This document shows positions 49,087 through 58,087 of a DNA stretch of 64,000 bases, piece by piece. The position numbers and the translations under genes are program-made. The stretch's first letter is position 1; each line of letters opens with the position of its first letter. The DNA lies in NCBI RefSeq assembly GCF_003458715.1, contig NZ_QRVI01000009.1:1-64000 (forward strand), in the 5' to 3' direction. This DNA is from Eubacterium sp. AF22-8LB. GTDB taxonomy: Bacteria; Bacillota_I; Bacilli_A; Erysipelotrichales; Erysipelotrichaceae. A model generated the notes under the pieces. It ran no database searches. It was given only the letters and a program-made list of their open reading frames with translations, and was not told where the DNA came from.

Positions 49087-49937
49087 TAAACAAAACCAAA
49101 CACCTCGTATTACAAATTTATGTATGATGACAATTGCAGGAATTGATTATATTATGTATGACACCTGTGAAATTGTATGATAGTGGCATTTCTGGAACAT
49201 CCATGTCACTTGAACAGATTACACCATCTTTATTTATCCTTGTCGTTCTTCTTATTGATTTTAAATATTCCTTTATTTTTGATTGGACTCAAAAAATAAG
49301 GAAAGCAGTTTATACTCTATGCCATATATACCGTATTAATCTATTTTTTATTCGCATGGTTGATTATGGATGTTTTACCCATTGATGTAAGTATTGCTTC
49401 ACCGCTAGCGGGTACTTCTTTACTTCTTTGTGCACTATTTGGTAGTATGATTTCAGGCATTGGAAGTGGTTTAGCCATTCGTTTTGGTGGTGCTATGGAT
49501 GTTATTGAAGTCATGGCTGTGATATTTTCAAAACGCATTGGAATTACAGTAGGAACCTTTGTGATGATCTATAATGTGATTTTATACATGTTTTGTGGAA
49601 TCGTACTAAATAGCTGGGTATTACCACTTTATTCGGTAGTTGCTTATTCAGCGGCATTAAAGACAATTAATTTTGTTGTTGAAGGTATTGATCGTGAAAA
49701 ATGTGCTATGATTGTTACAGAATATCCTAAAGAAATATGTGAAACGTTTGCAAGTGGCGTTACTAGAGTTGATGGCACGTGTGGATATTCAAAACGACGA
49801 AATCTATTGTGTATTTTGTAGTCAATCGCTATCAGGTAAACCGCATGAAAGAAAGAGTGCATGAAATCGATTCTGGGGCTTATATTATTATGAGTGAAGT
49901 TGCAGATATCTTTTCAAATAATATAGATAAAGCATAA
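49087..49937 (+). pseudogene. decayed YitT-family (DUF161/DUF2179) membrane protein gene
   Basis: Pieces of one YitT-type protein occur in several frames. An N-terminal ITNLCMMTIAGI, then MTPVKLYDSGISGTSMSLEQ, then MDVLPIDVSIASPLAGTSLL leads into a long intact membrane part (SGIGSGLAIRFGGAMDVIEV). The C-terminal DUF2179 fragment VVNRYQVNRMKERVHEID continues to SNNIDKA and the stop. At least three frameshifts are needed, so no full protein is made. A GGAG site remains near 49072. The related intact genes are membrane proteins of unknown function. Confidence 0.85.
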
Positions 49938-49940
49938 GAA

Positions 49941-49968
49941 AAGTGGGGGAATTAAATTTCCTCCACTT
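49941..49968. terminator. bidirectional terminator between the yitT relic and nadE
   Basis: Stem AAGTGGGGGAA / TTTCCTCCACTT with one G-T pair. On the minus strand it is followed by TTTTCTT, and the nadE stop codon lies inside the loop. Confidence 0.75.
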
Positions 49969-51856
49969 GTTTTGTCCATAGATTTCTTGATGCATCACTT
50001 GGCATTCTCCAATCACCTCTAGGTGAGAAACAAATAGATCCAACCTTAACACCATCTGGCATACAGTTTCTTTTGAATTGTTGCGTAAAGAAACGATTAT
50101 AGAATGTTGAGATGGCCTTTTTTATTGTTTCTTTTTCTACATCTTTGAATGCAACACAAGCTAAATCATAGATTTTCTTTGGTTCATCATGATATCTTAA
50201 CATTTGATATAAGAAGAAATCATGAAGATCATAAGATCCTAATACCTCTTCTGTTTTTTGTGCAATTTTGCCATTTTTATCAGGTGGTAAAAGCTCCGGT
50301 GATACAGGTGTGTCACAAATATCCATCAATACATCATGTAGTACTTCATCTTTTAGTGCAACACTTTCAACGATATAGCGAACTAATGTTTTAGGAACAC
50401 TCGCATTTACGGCATACATGCTCATGTGATCCCCATTGTATGTGCACCAACCTAATGCGAGTTCACTCAAATCTCCGGTACCCACAACAATTGCATTGTA
50501 GGCATTGCTTAAGTCCATAAGAATTTGTGTTCTTTCACGAGCCTGTGAGTTTTCATACGTAATATTATGAATCTCAGGATTATGGTGAATATCTTTAAAA
50601 TGCTGATTTACACCATCCACAATTGAAATTTCTTCACTAGAAACATGTAATAGATCCATTAAGATTTGTGCATTGGATTTTGTACGTTTTGTCGTTCCAA
50701 AGCCTGGCATTGTGATCGCATGAATTCCTTTAGCGTCATAGTTGTTGATTTTAAAGGCTTCATGACATACAAGTAAAGCAAGAGTCGAATCCAATCCACC
50801 ACTAATTCCAATTACAACATCTTGACAATGAATTTTTGAAAGGCGGGTTGCCAATCCTTGTGCTTGAATATGTAAGATTTCTAAGCAGCGGGCAATACGT
50901 TCTTCTTGATTGTTTGGTACAAATGGATAGGCATCAATAAATCGATTGAATTCAATTTCATCAATTGGTTTTGATGCGAATTCTACAGTTGTATAGTTTA
51001 CATGGAAAATATCTTGCATACTTGTCTTATAGTGTAGACGATCATGGTTTAAATGGTCTAAATCAATTTGACCATAAATGATTTTATCTGTTTTTGTTTC
51101 ACTTAAAATAGCTCCATTTTCACAAATTAAATTGTGTCCAGAGAAAACTAAATCACTAGAACTTTCTGTAGGACCAGCACTGGCATATACATAGCCTGCA
51201 TAACATTTAGCACTTTGATCTTTGACTAGATTTTTTCTATAGTTGGCCTTTGAAATGATTTCATTCGAAGCACTTAAATTACACAATACATTAGCTCCAG
51301 CCAGAGCATGGGTTGAACTTACTGGAATGGTTACCCAAAGATCTTCACAAATTTCAATGCCTAAGGTAGCTGATGTAGTTGTATCTTTAAATACAATGTG
51401 ATTCGATACAGGAACTTTTTTATCTTTAAATGTAAATGTAGTATCTTCTTTAAGTTCATTTGCGCTTGAAAACCATCTTGTCTCATAGAATTCATTATAG
51501 CTAGGAATATATGTTTTAACTTGAATACCTAAAATATCATGATTGAAGCAGATGGCAGCACAGTTATAAAGCTTATTATCAATTTCTAAAGGTAAGCCTA
51601 AAACTGTAACTAGGTTTTCGGGTAGTTCTTCTACAATTTCAAATAGGACTTGTTTTGTCTTGTTCAATAAGCTGTGTTCATAAAATAGATCCTGACATGT
51701 ATAACCGGTAATACATAGTTCTGGAAATACTACAAGTTGTGTATCTTTATCTAATTCTTGGATGCATTTTAAAATTTCTTCTTTATTAGCCTGTGGATCT
51801 CCAATATAAACTTCAGGAGTGCAGGCAGCCGTTTTATAATATGAATAACGATGCAT
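49952..51856 (-). CDS. nadE: NAD+ synthase, glutamine-dependent
   Basis: A 634-residue two-domain enzyme. The N-terminal nitrilase-type glutaminase is at about residues 1-280, with the catalytic glutamate in LVVFPELCITGY and the cysteine in LGIEICEDLW. The synthetase domain has GISGGLDSTLALLV (PP-loop) and SELALGWCTYNGDHMSMY. It amidates nicotinic acid adenine dinucleotide using glutamine. The ATG at 51856 fits GAGG 7 nt upstream; an ATG two codons earlier is too close. It is on the lagging side of the right arm. Confidence 0.95.
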   Translation of the reverse strand: MHRYSYYKTAACTPEVYIGDPQANKEEILKCIQELDKDTQLVVFPELCITGYTCQDLFYEHSLLNKTKQVLFEIVEELPENLVTVLGLPLEIDNKLYNCAAICFNHDILGIQVKTYIPSYNEFYETRWFSSANELKEDTTFTFKDKKVPVSNHIVFKDTTTSATLGIEICEDLWVTIPVSSTHALAGANVLCNLSASNEIISKANYRKNLVKDQSAKCYAGYVYASAGPTESSSDLVFSGHNLICENGAILSETKTDKIIYGQIDLDHLNHDRLHYKTSMQDIFHVNYTTVEFASKPIDEIEFNRFIDAYPFVPNNQEERIARCLEILHIQAQGLATRLSKIHCQDVVIGISGGLDSTLALLVCHEAFKINNYDAKGIHAITMPGFGTTKRTKSNAQILMDLLHVSSEEISIVDGVNQHFKDIHHNPEIHNITYENSQARERTQILMDLSNAYNAIVVGTGDLSELALGWCTYNGDHMSMYAVNASVPKTLVRYIVESVALKDEVLHDVLMDICDTPVSPELLPPDKNGKIAQKTEEVLGSYDLHDFFLYQMLRYHDEPKKIYDLACVAFKDVEKETIKKAISTFYNRFFTQQFKRNCMPDGVKVGSICFSPRGDWRMPSDASRNLWTKQVEEI

Positions 51857-51886
51857 GTTCATACCTCATTTCCAAAGAAGATTATA

Positions 51887-51919
51887 CCAAAAAAAGACGT
51901 CCTTTTTAAGGACGTCTTT
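51887..51919 (-). terminator. terminator after the [FeFe] hydrogenase gene
   Basis: Minus-strand stem AAAGACGTCC / GGACGTCTTT with a 7-nt loop, followed by a T-run. It sits between the hydrogenase stop and the nadE start. Confidence 0.88.
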
Positions 51920-51921
51920 GA

Positions 51922-53439
51922 TTAATGTTCACTTAAATCGTGAAGACGATCTCCGTATGCAGATTCATCTGCATCTTTCTTATCGTTTTCAGTAGCGTAT
52001 TTTTTAACCAATGCGCTTGATTTATTGATTGGCTGCAAAGTACCTGCACCGGCAACACATCCACCAGGACATGCCATACCTTCAAGTAGGTATCCATTTA
52101 ATCTTCCGGCTTTAGCCATCATTAACATTGTCTTACAGTTCTTTAATCCTTCAGCAGCCTGAACCTTAACCTCGGTTCCAGGATGTTGTTTTAGAATTAA
52201 ATCTTTAACGGCTTTGGCAACACCACCACTTACTGCAAATCCACGACCAGCATTTGTTCCTTCTGTCATTGGATCTGAAGTTGTGATTTGATCTAATTGA
52301 ATACCTTTCGCATTAAACATACCCATAACTTCTTCAAAAGTTAATACGAAGTCAATATCACTACGTACGGATTTACGGCTAGCCTCTAATTTTTTAGCTG
52401 CACAAGGACCGATGAATACGACTTTTGCGTTTGGTTTTTCTTTTTTGATTAAACGACCTGTCAATACCATTGGAGTAAGTGCCATTGAAATGTATGGTGC
52501 AAAGTCAGGGAAGTTTTTCTTCGCCATAACTGACCATGCTGGGCAGCAGCTAGTAGCCATGAATGGTTGTTTTTCTGGAACTTTATCTAAGAAGTCTTCA
52601 GCTTCTTCGATTGTACATAAGTCAGCACCAATCGCAACTTCAACAACATCCGCAAAACCAACGGCTTTCAATGCATCTTTTACCTTATCTGGAGTTACAG
52701 TTGGACCAAATTGACCAACGAAAGCAGGCGCAATGGCTGCAATTACTTCATAACCTTCTTTCATGGCATAAATTGTTTGGAAAATTTGTCCTTTATCAAC
52801 AATAGCACCAAATGGACAGTTAACTAGACACATTCCACAGCTTACACATTTATCGTAATCGATTTCTGCTTTTCCATCTTCATCTGATTTGATTGCGTCC
52901 ATTCCACAGCTTGCAGCACAAGGACGTTCTAATTTTGTGATTGCGTGATATGGACATGCATCCATACAACGTCCACATTTAATACATTTTTCTTGGTCAA
53001 TGCAGCTTTTTCCATTCACAATATGGATAGCGTCTTTTGGACACACTTCTGTACATTGGTGAGATAAACATCCCTGACAAGCATTTGTTACGAAAACTTT
53101 CTTTTCTGGACAAGCGTTACATGCGAATTTAATAATATTGATAAGAGGGTCATCATAATATTTTTTCGCAATTGTACTTTCTTCAATACCATCTGAAACA
53201 TTTGTGTATTCAGTGATGTCACGAACAGGCAATCCCATTCCTAAACGTAATCTTTCACCTACAATTGCACGTTCCAAGAATATGCTTTCACGATATTTAG
53301 CTTTTGTACCTGGTAAAATTTCGTATGGGATTTCTTCCATACGTTTAGAATAATCTGTATTGTCATCGTATGCCATTGAAGCGATGGCAGTAAAGACCTG
53401 ACGACGAAGGTCAGTTACCGAGTTATAAATTCCTCTCAT
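51922..53439 (-). CDS. monomeric [FeFe] hydrogenase with ferredoxin domains
   Basis: A 505-residue iron-sulfur protein. The N-terminal half carries a CNACPEKK segment and several 4Fe-4S motifs (CLSHQCTEVCPKD; CIKCGRCMDACPY; CVSCGMCLVNCPF). The H-cluster domain has the three signatures: L1 TSCCPAW, L2 GPCAAKKLEA and L3 EGMACPGGCVAGAG. This layout resembles the soluble group B hydrogenases of anaerobic Firmicutes, which are still poorly characterised. No maturase genes (hydE, hydF, hydG) or partner subunits are in the window. The gene has its own AGGAGG site and terminator. Confidence 0.9.
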   Translation of the reverse strand: MRGIYNSVTDLRRQVFTAIASMAYDDNTDYSKRMEEIPYEILPGTKAKYRESIFLERAIVGERLRLGMGLPVRDITEYTNVSDGIEESTIAKKYYDDPLINIIKFACNACPEKKVFVTNACQGCLSHQCTEVCPKDAIHIVNGKSCIDQEKCIKCGRCMDACPYHAITKLERPCAASCGMDAIKSDEDGKAEIDYDKCVSCGMCLVNCPFGAIVDKGQIFQTIYAMKEGYEVIAAIAPAFVGQFGPTVTPDKVKDALKAVGFADVVEVAIGADLCTIEEAEDFLDKVPEKQPFMATSCCPAWSVMAKKNFPDFAPYISMALTPMVLTGRLIKKEKPNAKVVFIGPCAAKKLEASRKSVRSDIDFVLTFEEVMGMFNAKGIQLDQITTSDPMTEGTNAGRGFAVSGGVAKAVKDLILKQHPGTEVKVQAAEGLKNCKTMLMMAKAGRLNGYLLEGMACPGGCVAGAGTLQPINKSSALVKKYATENDKKDADESAYGDRLHDLSEH

Positions 53440-53528
53440 ATTTCCTCCTAATTCTTTTCCTCAACATAGACTCAATAACATTATATAGTAAAAAGAGTCT
53501 TTGTGAAAGTTTTAATTAGTATAAAATG

Positions 53529-53557
53529 TTATTATTTTTTTCTAATAGTGATATAAT
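53529..53557 (+). promoter_or_regulatory. promoter of the HAD/rluA/antiporter genes
   Basis: TTATTA (-35, 53529-53534), a 17-bp spacer, TATAAT (-10, 53552-53557). It argues that translation of the HAD gene begins downstream at 53577. Confidence 0.55.
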
Positions 53558-53576
53558 ACCGAGCGGGGTGAATTGT

Positions 53577-54218
53577 TTGAAGAAAATTGTATGGGACTGG
53601 AATGGAACTTTGTTGGATGATGTTGATTTATGTTTCTCTTGTATCAATCGACTTTTAGTCAATCATGATTTAAAACCATTAGATACATTAGATCAATATC
53701 GCGAAGTATTTACTTTTCCAATTGAAGATTATTATAGGACAGTAGGTTTTGATTTTGATCAAATTCCTTTTTCCATATTAGCTCACGAATATATGGAAGA
53801 TTATCAAGAAAAAAGCTATGCCTGTAATTTGCATGCAGACGTGTTAAGTGTTGTCGCAAAGGCAAAAGAATTAGGCTTTTCGCAAACTGTATTATCTGCC
53901 AGCAAAATGGATTATCTTCTAAAGCAAATGGAAACCTTACATGTAAATGGGTTGTTTGATTCCATTTATGGAATTAATGATATTTACGCAAAAAGTAAGG
54001 TGGAGCTTGCACATGCGTTTAAACAAACTTGTAGCCTGGATGATGAAATTTATTTTGTAGGAGATAGCGTTCATGACTTCGAAGTCGCAAAAAGTATTGA
54101 TGCCAAATGTATCTTGGTCACAACGGGGCATCAAAATCGTAAGACTTTAGAAAGTGTTAATGTACCTGTTATGGACAGTTTAACAGAAAGTTTGGATTTA
54201 ATTTATGAAAGAGATTAA
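53577..54218 (+). CDS. HAD-family phosphatase (phosphoglycolate phosphatase-like)
   Basis: A 213-residue HAD hydrolase. The nucleophile motif is VWDWNGTLLDD at the N-terminus; motif II is TVLSAS, and motif IV is VGDSVHDFEVAKS. A helical cap of about 70 residues follows motif I. The TTG at 53577 is chosen because it follows GGGGTG at proper spacing and lies downstream of the promoter, whereas the longer frame starts upstream of the -10 box. It overlaps the rluA-type gene by 14 nt. Confidence 0.83.
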   Translation: MKKIVWDWNGTLLDDVDLCFSCINRLLVNHDLKPLDTLDQYREVFTFPIEDYYRTVGFDFDQIPFSILAHEYMEDYQEKSYACNLHADVLSVVAKAKELGFSQTVLSASKMDYLLKQMETLHVNGLFDSIYGINDIYAKSKVELAHAFKQTCSLDDEIYFVGDSVHDFEVAKSIDAKCILVTTGHQNRKTLESVNVPVMDSLTESLDLIYERD

Positions 54219-55092
54219 GATCAATTCGAATGATGCCAATCAGAGATTAGATAAATTTTTGATGAAGACATTTCCTAAATTAACTAAATCAATGATGTAT
54301 AAGGCGATTCGAAATAAAAAAATCAAGGTGAATCGCAAGCGCTGTATATTTGATCAAAAAATTCAGGAGAACGATATTATTTTGTTGTTTTTACCACCGG
54401 ATGTTTTAGAAGAAAAAAGCGTTGAAAAAGAATATATATCCTCTGAATTGGATGTTGTTTATGAAGATGAAAATATCTTGATTGTAAATAAACCCTATGG
54501 CTTATTGTCGCAAAGTGATCAAAGTCAAAATCAAGACTGTTTAGTCAATCGCATACAGGCATACTTAATGGAAAAGAATGAATATGATCCAAGAAAAGAA
54601 CATTCTTTTGCTCCTAGTATCTGTCATAGACTGGATCGAAATACAACTGGTTTAGTCATAGCTGCAAAAAATGCGAATGCCTTAAGAAAAGTAAATGAAG
54701 CAATCGCGAATCGCAGTATTCAAAAAATGTATAGAGCATATGTGTCTGGGACTTTTAAACAAAAAGATTTTAGTATGTGCTATTACTTGCGAAAAGAAAA
54801 CACGATTGCGAAGGTAAGCGATAGAAAAAGGGAAGGCTATCAAAAGGCATTAATGGATGTGCATGTTGAAACAGATGATGGCGAGAATTCAATATGTACA
54901 ATTACACTTCATACAGGAAGATTTCATCAAATTCGTGCTCTAATGGGGCATATAGAGCATCCTTTGTTGGGTGACGTCAAATATGGATATCGTGGAAAGA
55001 AGAAATCGATAAAATTGATGGCGTATCGATTGGAGTTTCATGATATAGATTTGCCACTTCAACAAATGGAGTTTGAAATTCCTAGAGCATAG
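54205..55092 (+). CDS. RluA-family 23S rRNA pseudouridine synthase (RluC/D-like)
   Basis: A 295-residue enzyme with an N-terminal S4 domain (about residues 1-70, ANQRLDKFLMKTFPKLTKSMM). The catalytic domain has the aspartate in ICHRLDRNTTGLVIAAK, plus LHTGRFHQIRALMGHIEHPLLGDVKYG. It isomerises uridine in ribosomal RNA. The target position cannot be deduced. It is coupled to the HAD gene by overlap and precedes the antiporter gene by 15 nt. Confidence 0.9.
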   Translation: MKEIKINSNDANQRLDKFLMKTFPKLTKSMMYKAIRNKKIKVNRKRCIFDQKIQENDIILLFLPPDVLEEKSVEKEYISSELDVVYEDENILIVNKPYGLLSQSDQSQNQDCLVNRIQAYLMEKNEYDPRKEHSFAPSICHRLDRNTTGLVIAAKNANALRKVNEAIANRSIQKMYRAYVSGTFKQKDFSMCYYLRKENTIAKVSDRKREGYQKALMDVHVETDDGENSICTITLHTGRFHQIRALMGHIEHPLLGDVKYGYRGKKKSIKLMAYRLEFHDIDLPLQQMEFEIPRA

Positions 55093-55107
55093 TGGGAGGA
55101 CATGGAT

Positions 55108-56304
55108 ATGCAAGAATATCGATATTTATTGGATATTGCTTTAATTTTATTAATGACAAAAGCCTTTGGACTTTTTTCTCGTCGTTTACGTATGCCATCT
55201 GTAGTAGGTGCATTGATTGCAGGTATTGTTTTAGGGCCTGCAGTATTAAATATAGTTGAGCCAAGCAAATTGATTGAATCTTTATCAGAGATTGGTGTTA
55301 TTGTGTTGATGTTTGCGGCTGGTCTAGAGACAAGTATTACAGATTTAAAAAAAGCCGGATTTAAAGCATTTATTATTGCAACATTGGGCGTTTTAGTTCC
55401 GTTAGCAGTAGGTTATGTAGTAGGAGGATTCTATAATGTGGGTCCTGATGCATGGTTACATAATTTATTCTTAGGTGTTATTTTAACGGCAACAAGTGTA
55501 GGTATTACAGTAGAAACATTAAAAGAAATGGGATGTATGTCTACGGAAAGTGGAAATGCGATTTTAGCTGCAGCCGTTATTGATGATGTTTTAGGTATTG
55601 TTTGTTTGACATTGGTAACAGGTATGGCCGATAGTTCTGTCAATATTGGTGTTGTCATGTTTAAAATTTTATTATTCTTTGTGTTTGCGGTTGTTGTTGG
55701 TGTTATTTTACACAAACTATTTTCATGGTGGTTTGAACATGATTCACGTGGCGGACTACAGAGATATTCAATCGTATCTTTTGCGTTCGCATTGATTATG
55801 GCATTCTGTTCAGAAGCCTTCTTTGGCGTTGCTGATATTACAGGTAGCTTTGTGGCCGGATTGATTTTATCTGGTACAAAACAATGTGCTTATGTCACAA
55901 AACGTACTTCAACATTGTCTTATATGTTGATTACACCTGTATTTTTTGCGAGCATTGGATTGAAGCTTTCGCCAATCGTATGGAGTGCAAAACTAGTTGA
56001 ATTAGTTATTGTATTATGTGTGATTGCTGTGTTGACAAAAATCATTGGTTGTGGATTGGGTGCTATTATTTGTAAATATACACCAACACAGGCTATCCGT
56101 ATCGGTTGTGGTATGATTAGTCGTGGTGAAGTTGCCTTGATTGTCGCAAATAAGGGAATGGCACTTGGCATTTTACCAGAAGTGTTTGTTACACCGGTTT
56201 TATTGTGTGTCGTATTTACTACGGTTATTACGCCGATTTTATTGAAGATTGTATATAAAAAGAAATCAAATGATGCAGATTTTGTAGAAATTGCAAATTG
56301 TTAA
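55108..56304 (+). CDS. CPA2-type cation:proton antiporter (NapA/Kef-like)
   Basis: A 398-residue, very hydrophobic protein with 11-13 predicted helices. The opening RMPSVVGALIAGIVLGPA and the ion-binding AAVIDDVLGIV (two adjacent aspartates, as in electrogenic NapA) define a sodium or potassium/proton antiporter. The last part, CGMISRGEVALIVANKGMA, is family-typical. The ATG at 55108 has GGAGG 8 nt upstream; an ATG two codons earlier is too close. There is no TrkA-N regulatory domain. Confidence 0.88.
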   Translation: MQEYRYLLDIALILLMTKAFGLFSRRLRMPSVVGALIAGIVLGPAVLNIVEPSKLIESLSEIGVIVLMFAAGLETSITDLKKAGFKAFIIATLGVLVPLAVGYVVGGFYNVGPDAWLHNLFLGVILTATSVGITVETLKEMGCMSTESGNAILAAAVIDDVLGIVCLTLVTGMADSSVNIGVVMFKILLFFVFAVVVGVILHKLFSWWFEHDSRGGLQRYSIVSFAFALIMAFCSEAFFGVADITGSFVAGLILSGTKQCAYVTKRTSTLSYMLITPVFFASIGLKLSPIVWSAKLVELVIVLCVIAVLTKIIGCGLGAIICKYTPTQAIRIGCGMISRGEVALIVANKGMALGILPEVFVTPVLLCVVFTTVITPILLKIVYKKKSNDADFVEIANC

Positions 56305-56318
56305 TAATGTTTTCACAT

Positions 56319-56356
56319 AGAGTCTTTATACTATAATGTATGAAGACTCTTTTTTT
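56319..56356 (+). terminator. terminator after the antiporter gene
   Basis: Stem AGAGTCTT / AAGACTCT with a 16-nt loop, then six T residues. It contains a TATAAT box (56332-56337) and the first codons of the next gene. Confidence 0.7.
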
Positions 56357-56819
56357 AATGCTTATCATTACATTTTTAATCAAACCATTTCAACTATCGA
56401 CTATTTATATAGTTTTATTTTTGTATTTCCTTGCCAAAAAAGATTATGAGACGATGTATATAGAAAGATATTGGATTTTTCCATCCGTTGGACTATTGAT
56501 ATTTGGATATAGCTATGTACCTATGTTTAATCGAATTTGTACATGTTTATTTTTCTTAATAGTAAGTGGAACTATAAAGTTTATAAAACCAAACTGGATT
56601 GGAAGTGCGGATGTATGCTTTTTAGCTTTTTTTGGCTTTTATTTGGGTGTTGAACGGATGCTCATAGCTCTGTATATTAGTGTGTTTTTGGGTTTTCTAT
56701 GGATTTTATATAGAAAAAAGCATATCCTTCCATATTTGTCATGTCTTTCCATTGGAGTATGGATTGCCTATATGAAGGGATATACCTTATTTTATTTTCT
56801 TATGAATCTGTTTTCTTGA
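56340..56819 (+). CDS. short A24-type prepilin-peptidase-like membrane protein
   Basis: A 159-residue protein with five or six membrane helices. Candidate aspartates of A24 aspartic peptidases are D in LAKKDYETMYI (about residue 35) and D in the GSADVCFLAFFGFYLG motif (about residue 91), which resembles GxGDVKL. It lacks the N-terminal methyltransferase domain of ComC/PilD. The start is doubtful: no ribosome-binding site exists, and the first codons lie within a terminator. A later ATG (56358) is no better. It overlaps the convergent rluA-type gene by 28 nt. No pilin genes are nearby. Confidence 0.55.
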   Translation: MKTLFLMLIITFLIKPFQLSTIYIVLFLYFLAKKDYETMYIERYWIFPSVGLLIFGYSYVPMFNRICTCLFFLIVSGTIKFIKPNWIGSADVCFLAFFGFYLGVERMLIALYISVFLGFLWILYRKKHILPYLSCLSIGVWIAYMKGYTLFYFLMNLFS

Positions 56820-57583
56820 GGACATGTGATATCTATATCATTAAATTGAATATGATGACTTTGAAGAAGTAGTCCTGTGTTATCGATTTTTTTTCCGCCA
56901 TATAAAGTATCGTTCAAGATGGGATGCTTCAAGGAAGCACATTGAACACGGATTTGATGTTTTCTACCCGTTAGAATTGTGACTTGAATTAATGAACAAT
57001 CCTTATAATTTTTAAGTGTATTAAAGATTGAAATACTTTCTTTGCCATTGGGATGTATAATCATTTTTTTGGCATTGTGACGATCTCTTGCGATATAAGA
57101 AACGATTTTCTTATTTTTGTAGTTTGTCTTTCCATCAACAAGAGCAATATATTCCTTTTTAATTGTATGGTTTTGCATATTGTTGTCACAATAAGCTTGA
57201 AAAAATGGGTGCTTACAAAATAAAACCAAGCCACTAGTTTCATAATCAATACGATGAATTGCTTGAGCTGGATATTTGTTGCCATGTAATTGTAAATAAC
57301 CATTGATTCGAGCCTGCAAAGTATCTTGGTTGTTTCCATCATCGTGTACTAATAAGAAGGGAGGTTTAAAGGCAACAATTAAAAAGCTATTTTCGTATAA
57401 GATTTTTACGGGTTCATAATTGATTTCAACATTGTTTTCGGGATAGTTAAAATAAATCGTCTTTTTATTTTCATCGATCTTCAAATATTTTTTGTGCGCT
57501 TTTGAAATAAAAAAAGTCTCAAAAATTTCTTGAGAAGTTGTCTTATAGCGCATGTAGTTTTCGTTTAATTCTTTTATGAGCAT
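56792..57583 (-). CDS. RluA-family pseudouridine synthase
   Basis: A 263-residue enzyme without a clear N-terminal S4 domain. The catalytic motif is AIHRIDYETSGLVLF (aspartate near residue 112), with ILTGRKHQIRVQCASLKHPILNDTLYG further on. It is the second RluA paralogue within 3 kb, and the two are divergent in sequence. No Shine-Dalgarno sequence precedes the ATG. A good promoter ends 12 nt upstream, so initiation may be near-leaderless. The RNA target is unknown. Confidence 0.87.
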   Translation of the reverse strand: MLIKELNENYMRYKTTSQEIFETFFISKAHKKYLKIDENKKTIYFNYPENNVEINYEPVKILYENSFLIVAFKPPFLLVHDDGNNQDTLQARINGYLQLHGNKYPAQAIHRIDYETSGLVLFCKHPFFQAYCDNNMQNHTIKKEYIALVDGKTNYKNKKIVSYIARDRHNAKKMIIHPNGKESISIFNTLKNYKDCSLIQVTILTGRKHQIRVQCASLKHPILNDTLYGGKKIDNTGLLLQSHHIQFNDIDITCPQENRFIRK

Positions 57584-57594
57584 ATCAATAGAAT

Positions 57595-57622
57595 ATTTTA
57601 ATGATGCGTGTCATAATGTCAA
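57595..57622 (-). promoter_or_regulatory. promoter of the second rluA-type gene
   Basis: Minus strand: TTGACA (-35, 57617-57622), a 16-bp spacer, TAAAAT (-10, 57595-57600). The predicted start is only about 5 nt from the ATG. Confidence 0.6.
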
Positions 57623-57644
57623 TAGAAGAACAGGAGGAAACTGT

Positions 57645-58013
57645 ATGAAAATCTTTAAAAATTTAGAAACTGGTAGCGTTGTTGAAGGATTGTTGATGGA
57701 TGTAGTTCCTAGTGGGTATCGTGAGTTAAAAGCAGGTGAAGTGGATGCAGCACTTGAAAAGCATGTTCCCCAAGTAAGCGTAGAAGATAATAAGCTTAAA
57801 GTTGTAGTGGGAAGTGTGGAGCATCCTATGTTAGAAGCTCACTATATCACAAATATCTGGGTGGAATATGCGGATGGAACTGTGGATCGTGCAGGTTTAG
57901 TGCCAGGTATGAAACCAGAATATGTTTTTGATCCAAAAGGACGAACTGGCAAGGTGACTGTATATGAGTATTGTAACTTGCATGGCTTGTGGAAAAATGA
58001 AATAGAATTGTAA
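57645..58013 (+). CDS. superoxide reductase (desulfoferrodoxin C-terminal domain type)
   Basis: A 122-residue protein that reduces superoxide to peroxide at a square-pyramidal Fe(His)4(Cys) centre. Probable iron ligands are seen in LEKHVPQ, VEHPMLEAHYI and EYCNLHGLW. The N-terminal desulforedoxin domain with four cysteines is absent, so this is a neelaredoxin-like or degenerate class II type. The ATG follows AGGAGG at 7 nt. It fits an anaerobe coping with oxygen. The gene has its own terminator. Confidence 0.88.
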   Translation: MKIFKNLETGSVVEGLLMDVVPSGYRELKAGEVDAALEKHVPQVSVEDNKLKVVVGSVEHPMLEAHYITNIWVEYADGTVDRAGLVPGMKPEYVFDPKGRTGKVTVYEYCNLHGLWKNEIEL

Positions 58014-58044
58014 GCATTTTGCAAAAAAATGTGTAAATAATGTG

Positions 58045-58076
58045 ACAGATTGTTGAAATAAACAATCTGTTTTTTT
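58045..58076 (+). terminator. terminator after superoxide reductase
   Basis: Stem ACAGATTGTT / AACAATCTGT with a 6-nt loop and a T-run. Confidence 0.85.
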
Positions 58077-58081
58077 ATAAT
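58053..58081 (+). promoter_or_regulatory. clc promoter embedded in the terminator
   Basis: TTGAAA (-35, 58053-58058), a 17-bp spacer, TATAAT (-10, 58076-58081). The -35 box lies in the hairpin loop, and the predicted start coincides with the A of the clc ATG at 58088. Confidence 0.6.
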
Positions 58082-58087
58082 TAGAGT

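Noticed and set aside
49134..49385. Separate small gene of 83 codons after the insertion sequence
   Set aside because: Part of it (MTPVKLYDSGISGTSM) is a YitT segment and the rest is out-of-frame sequence, so it belongs to the YitT pseudogene.
58014..58087. Fluoride riboswitch upstream of clc
   Set aside because: The gap holds only a terminator and a promoter. The conserved riboswitch core was not found.
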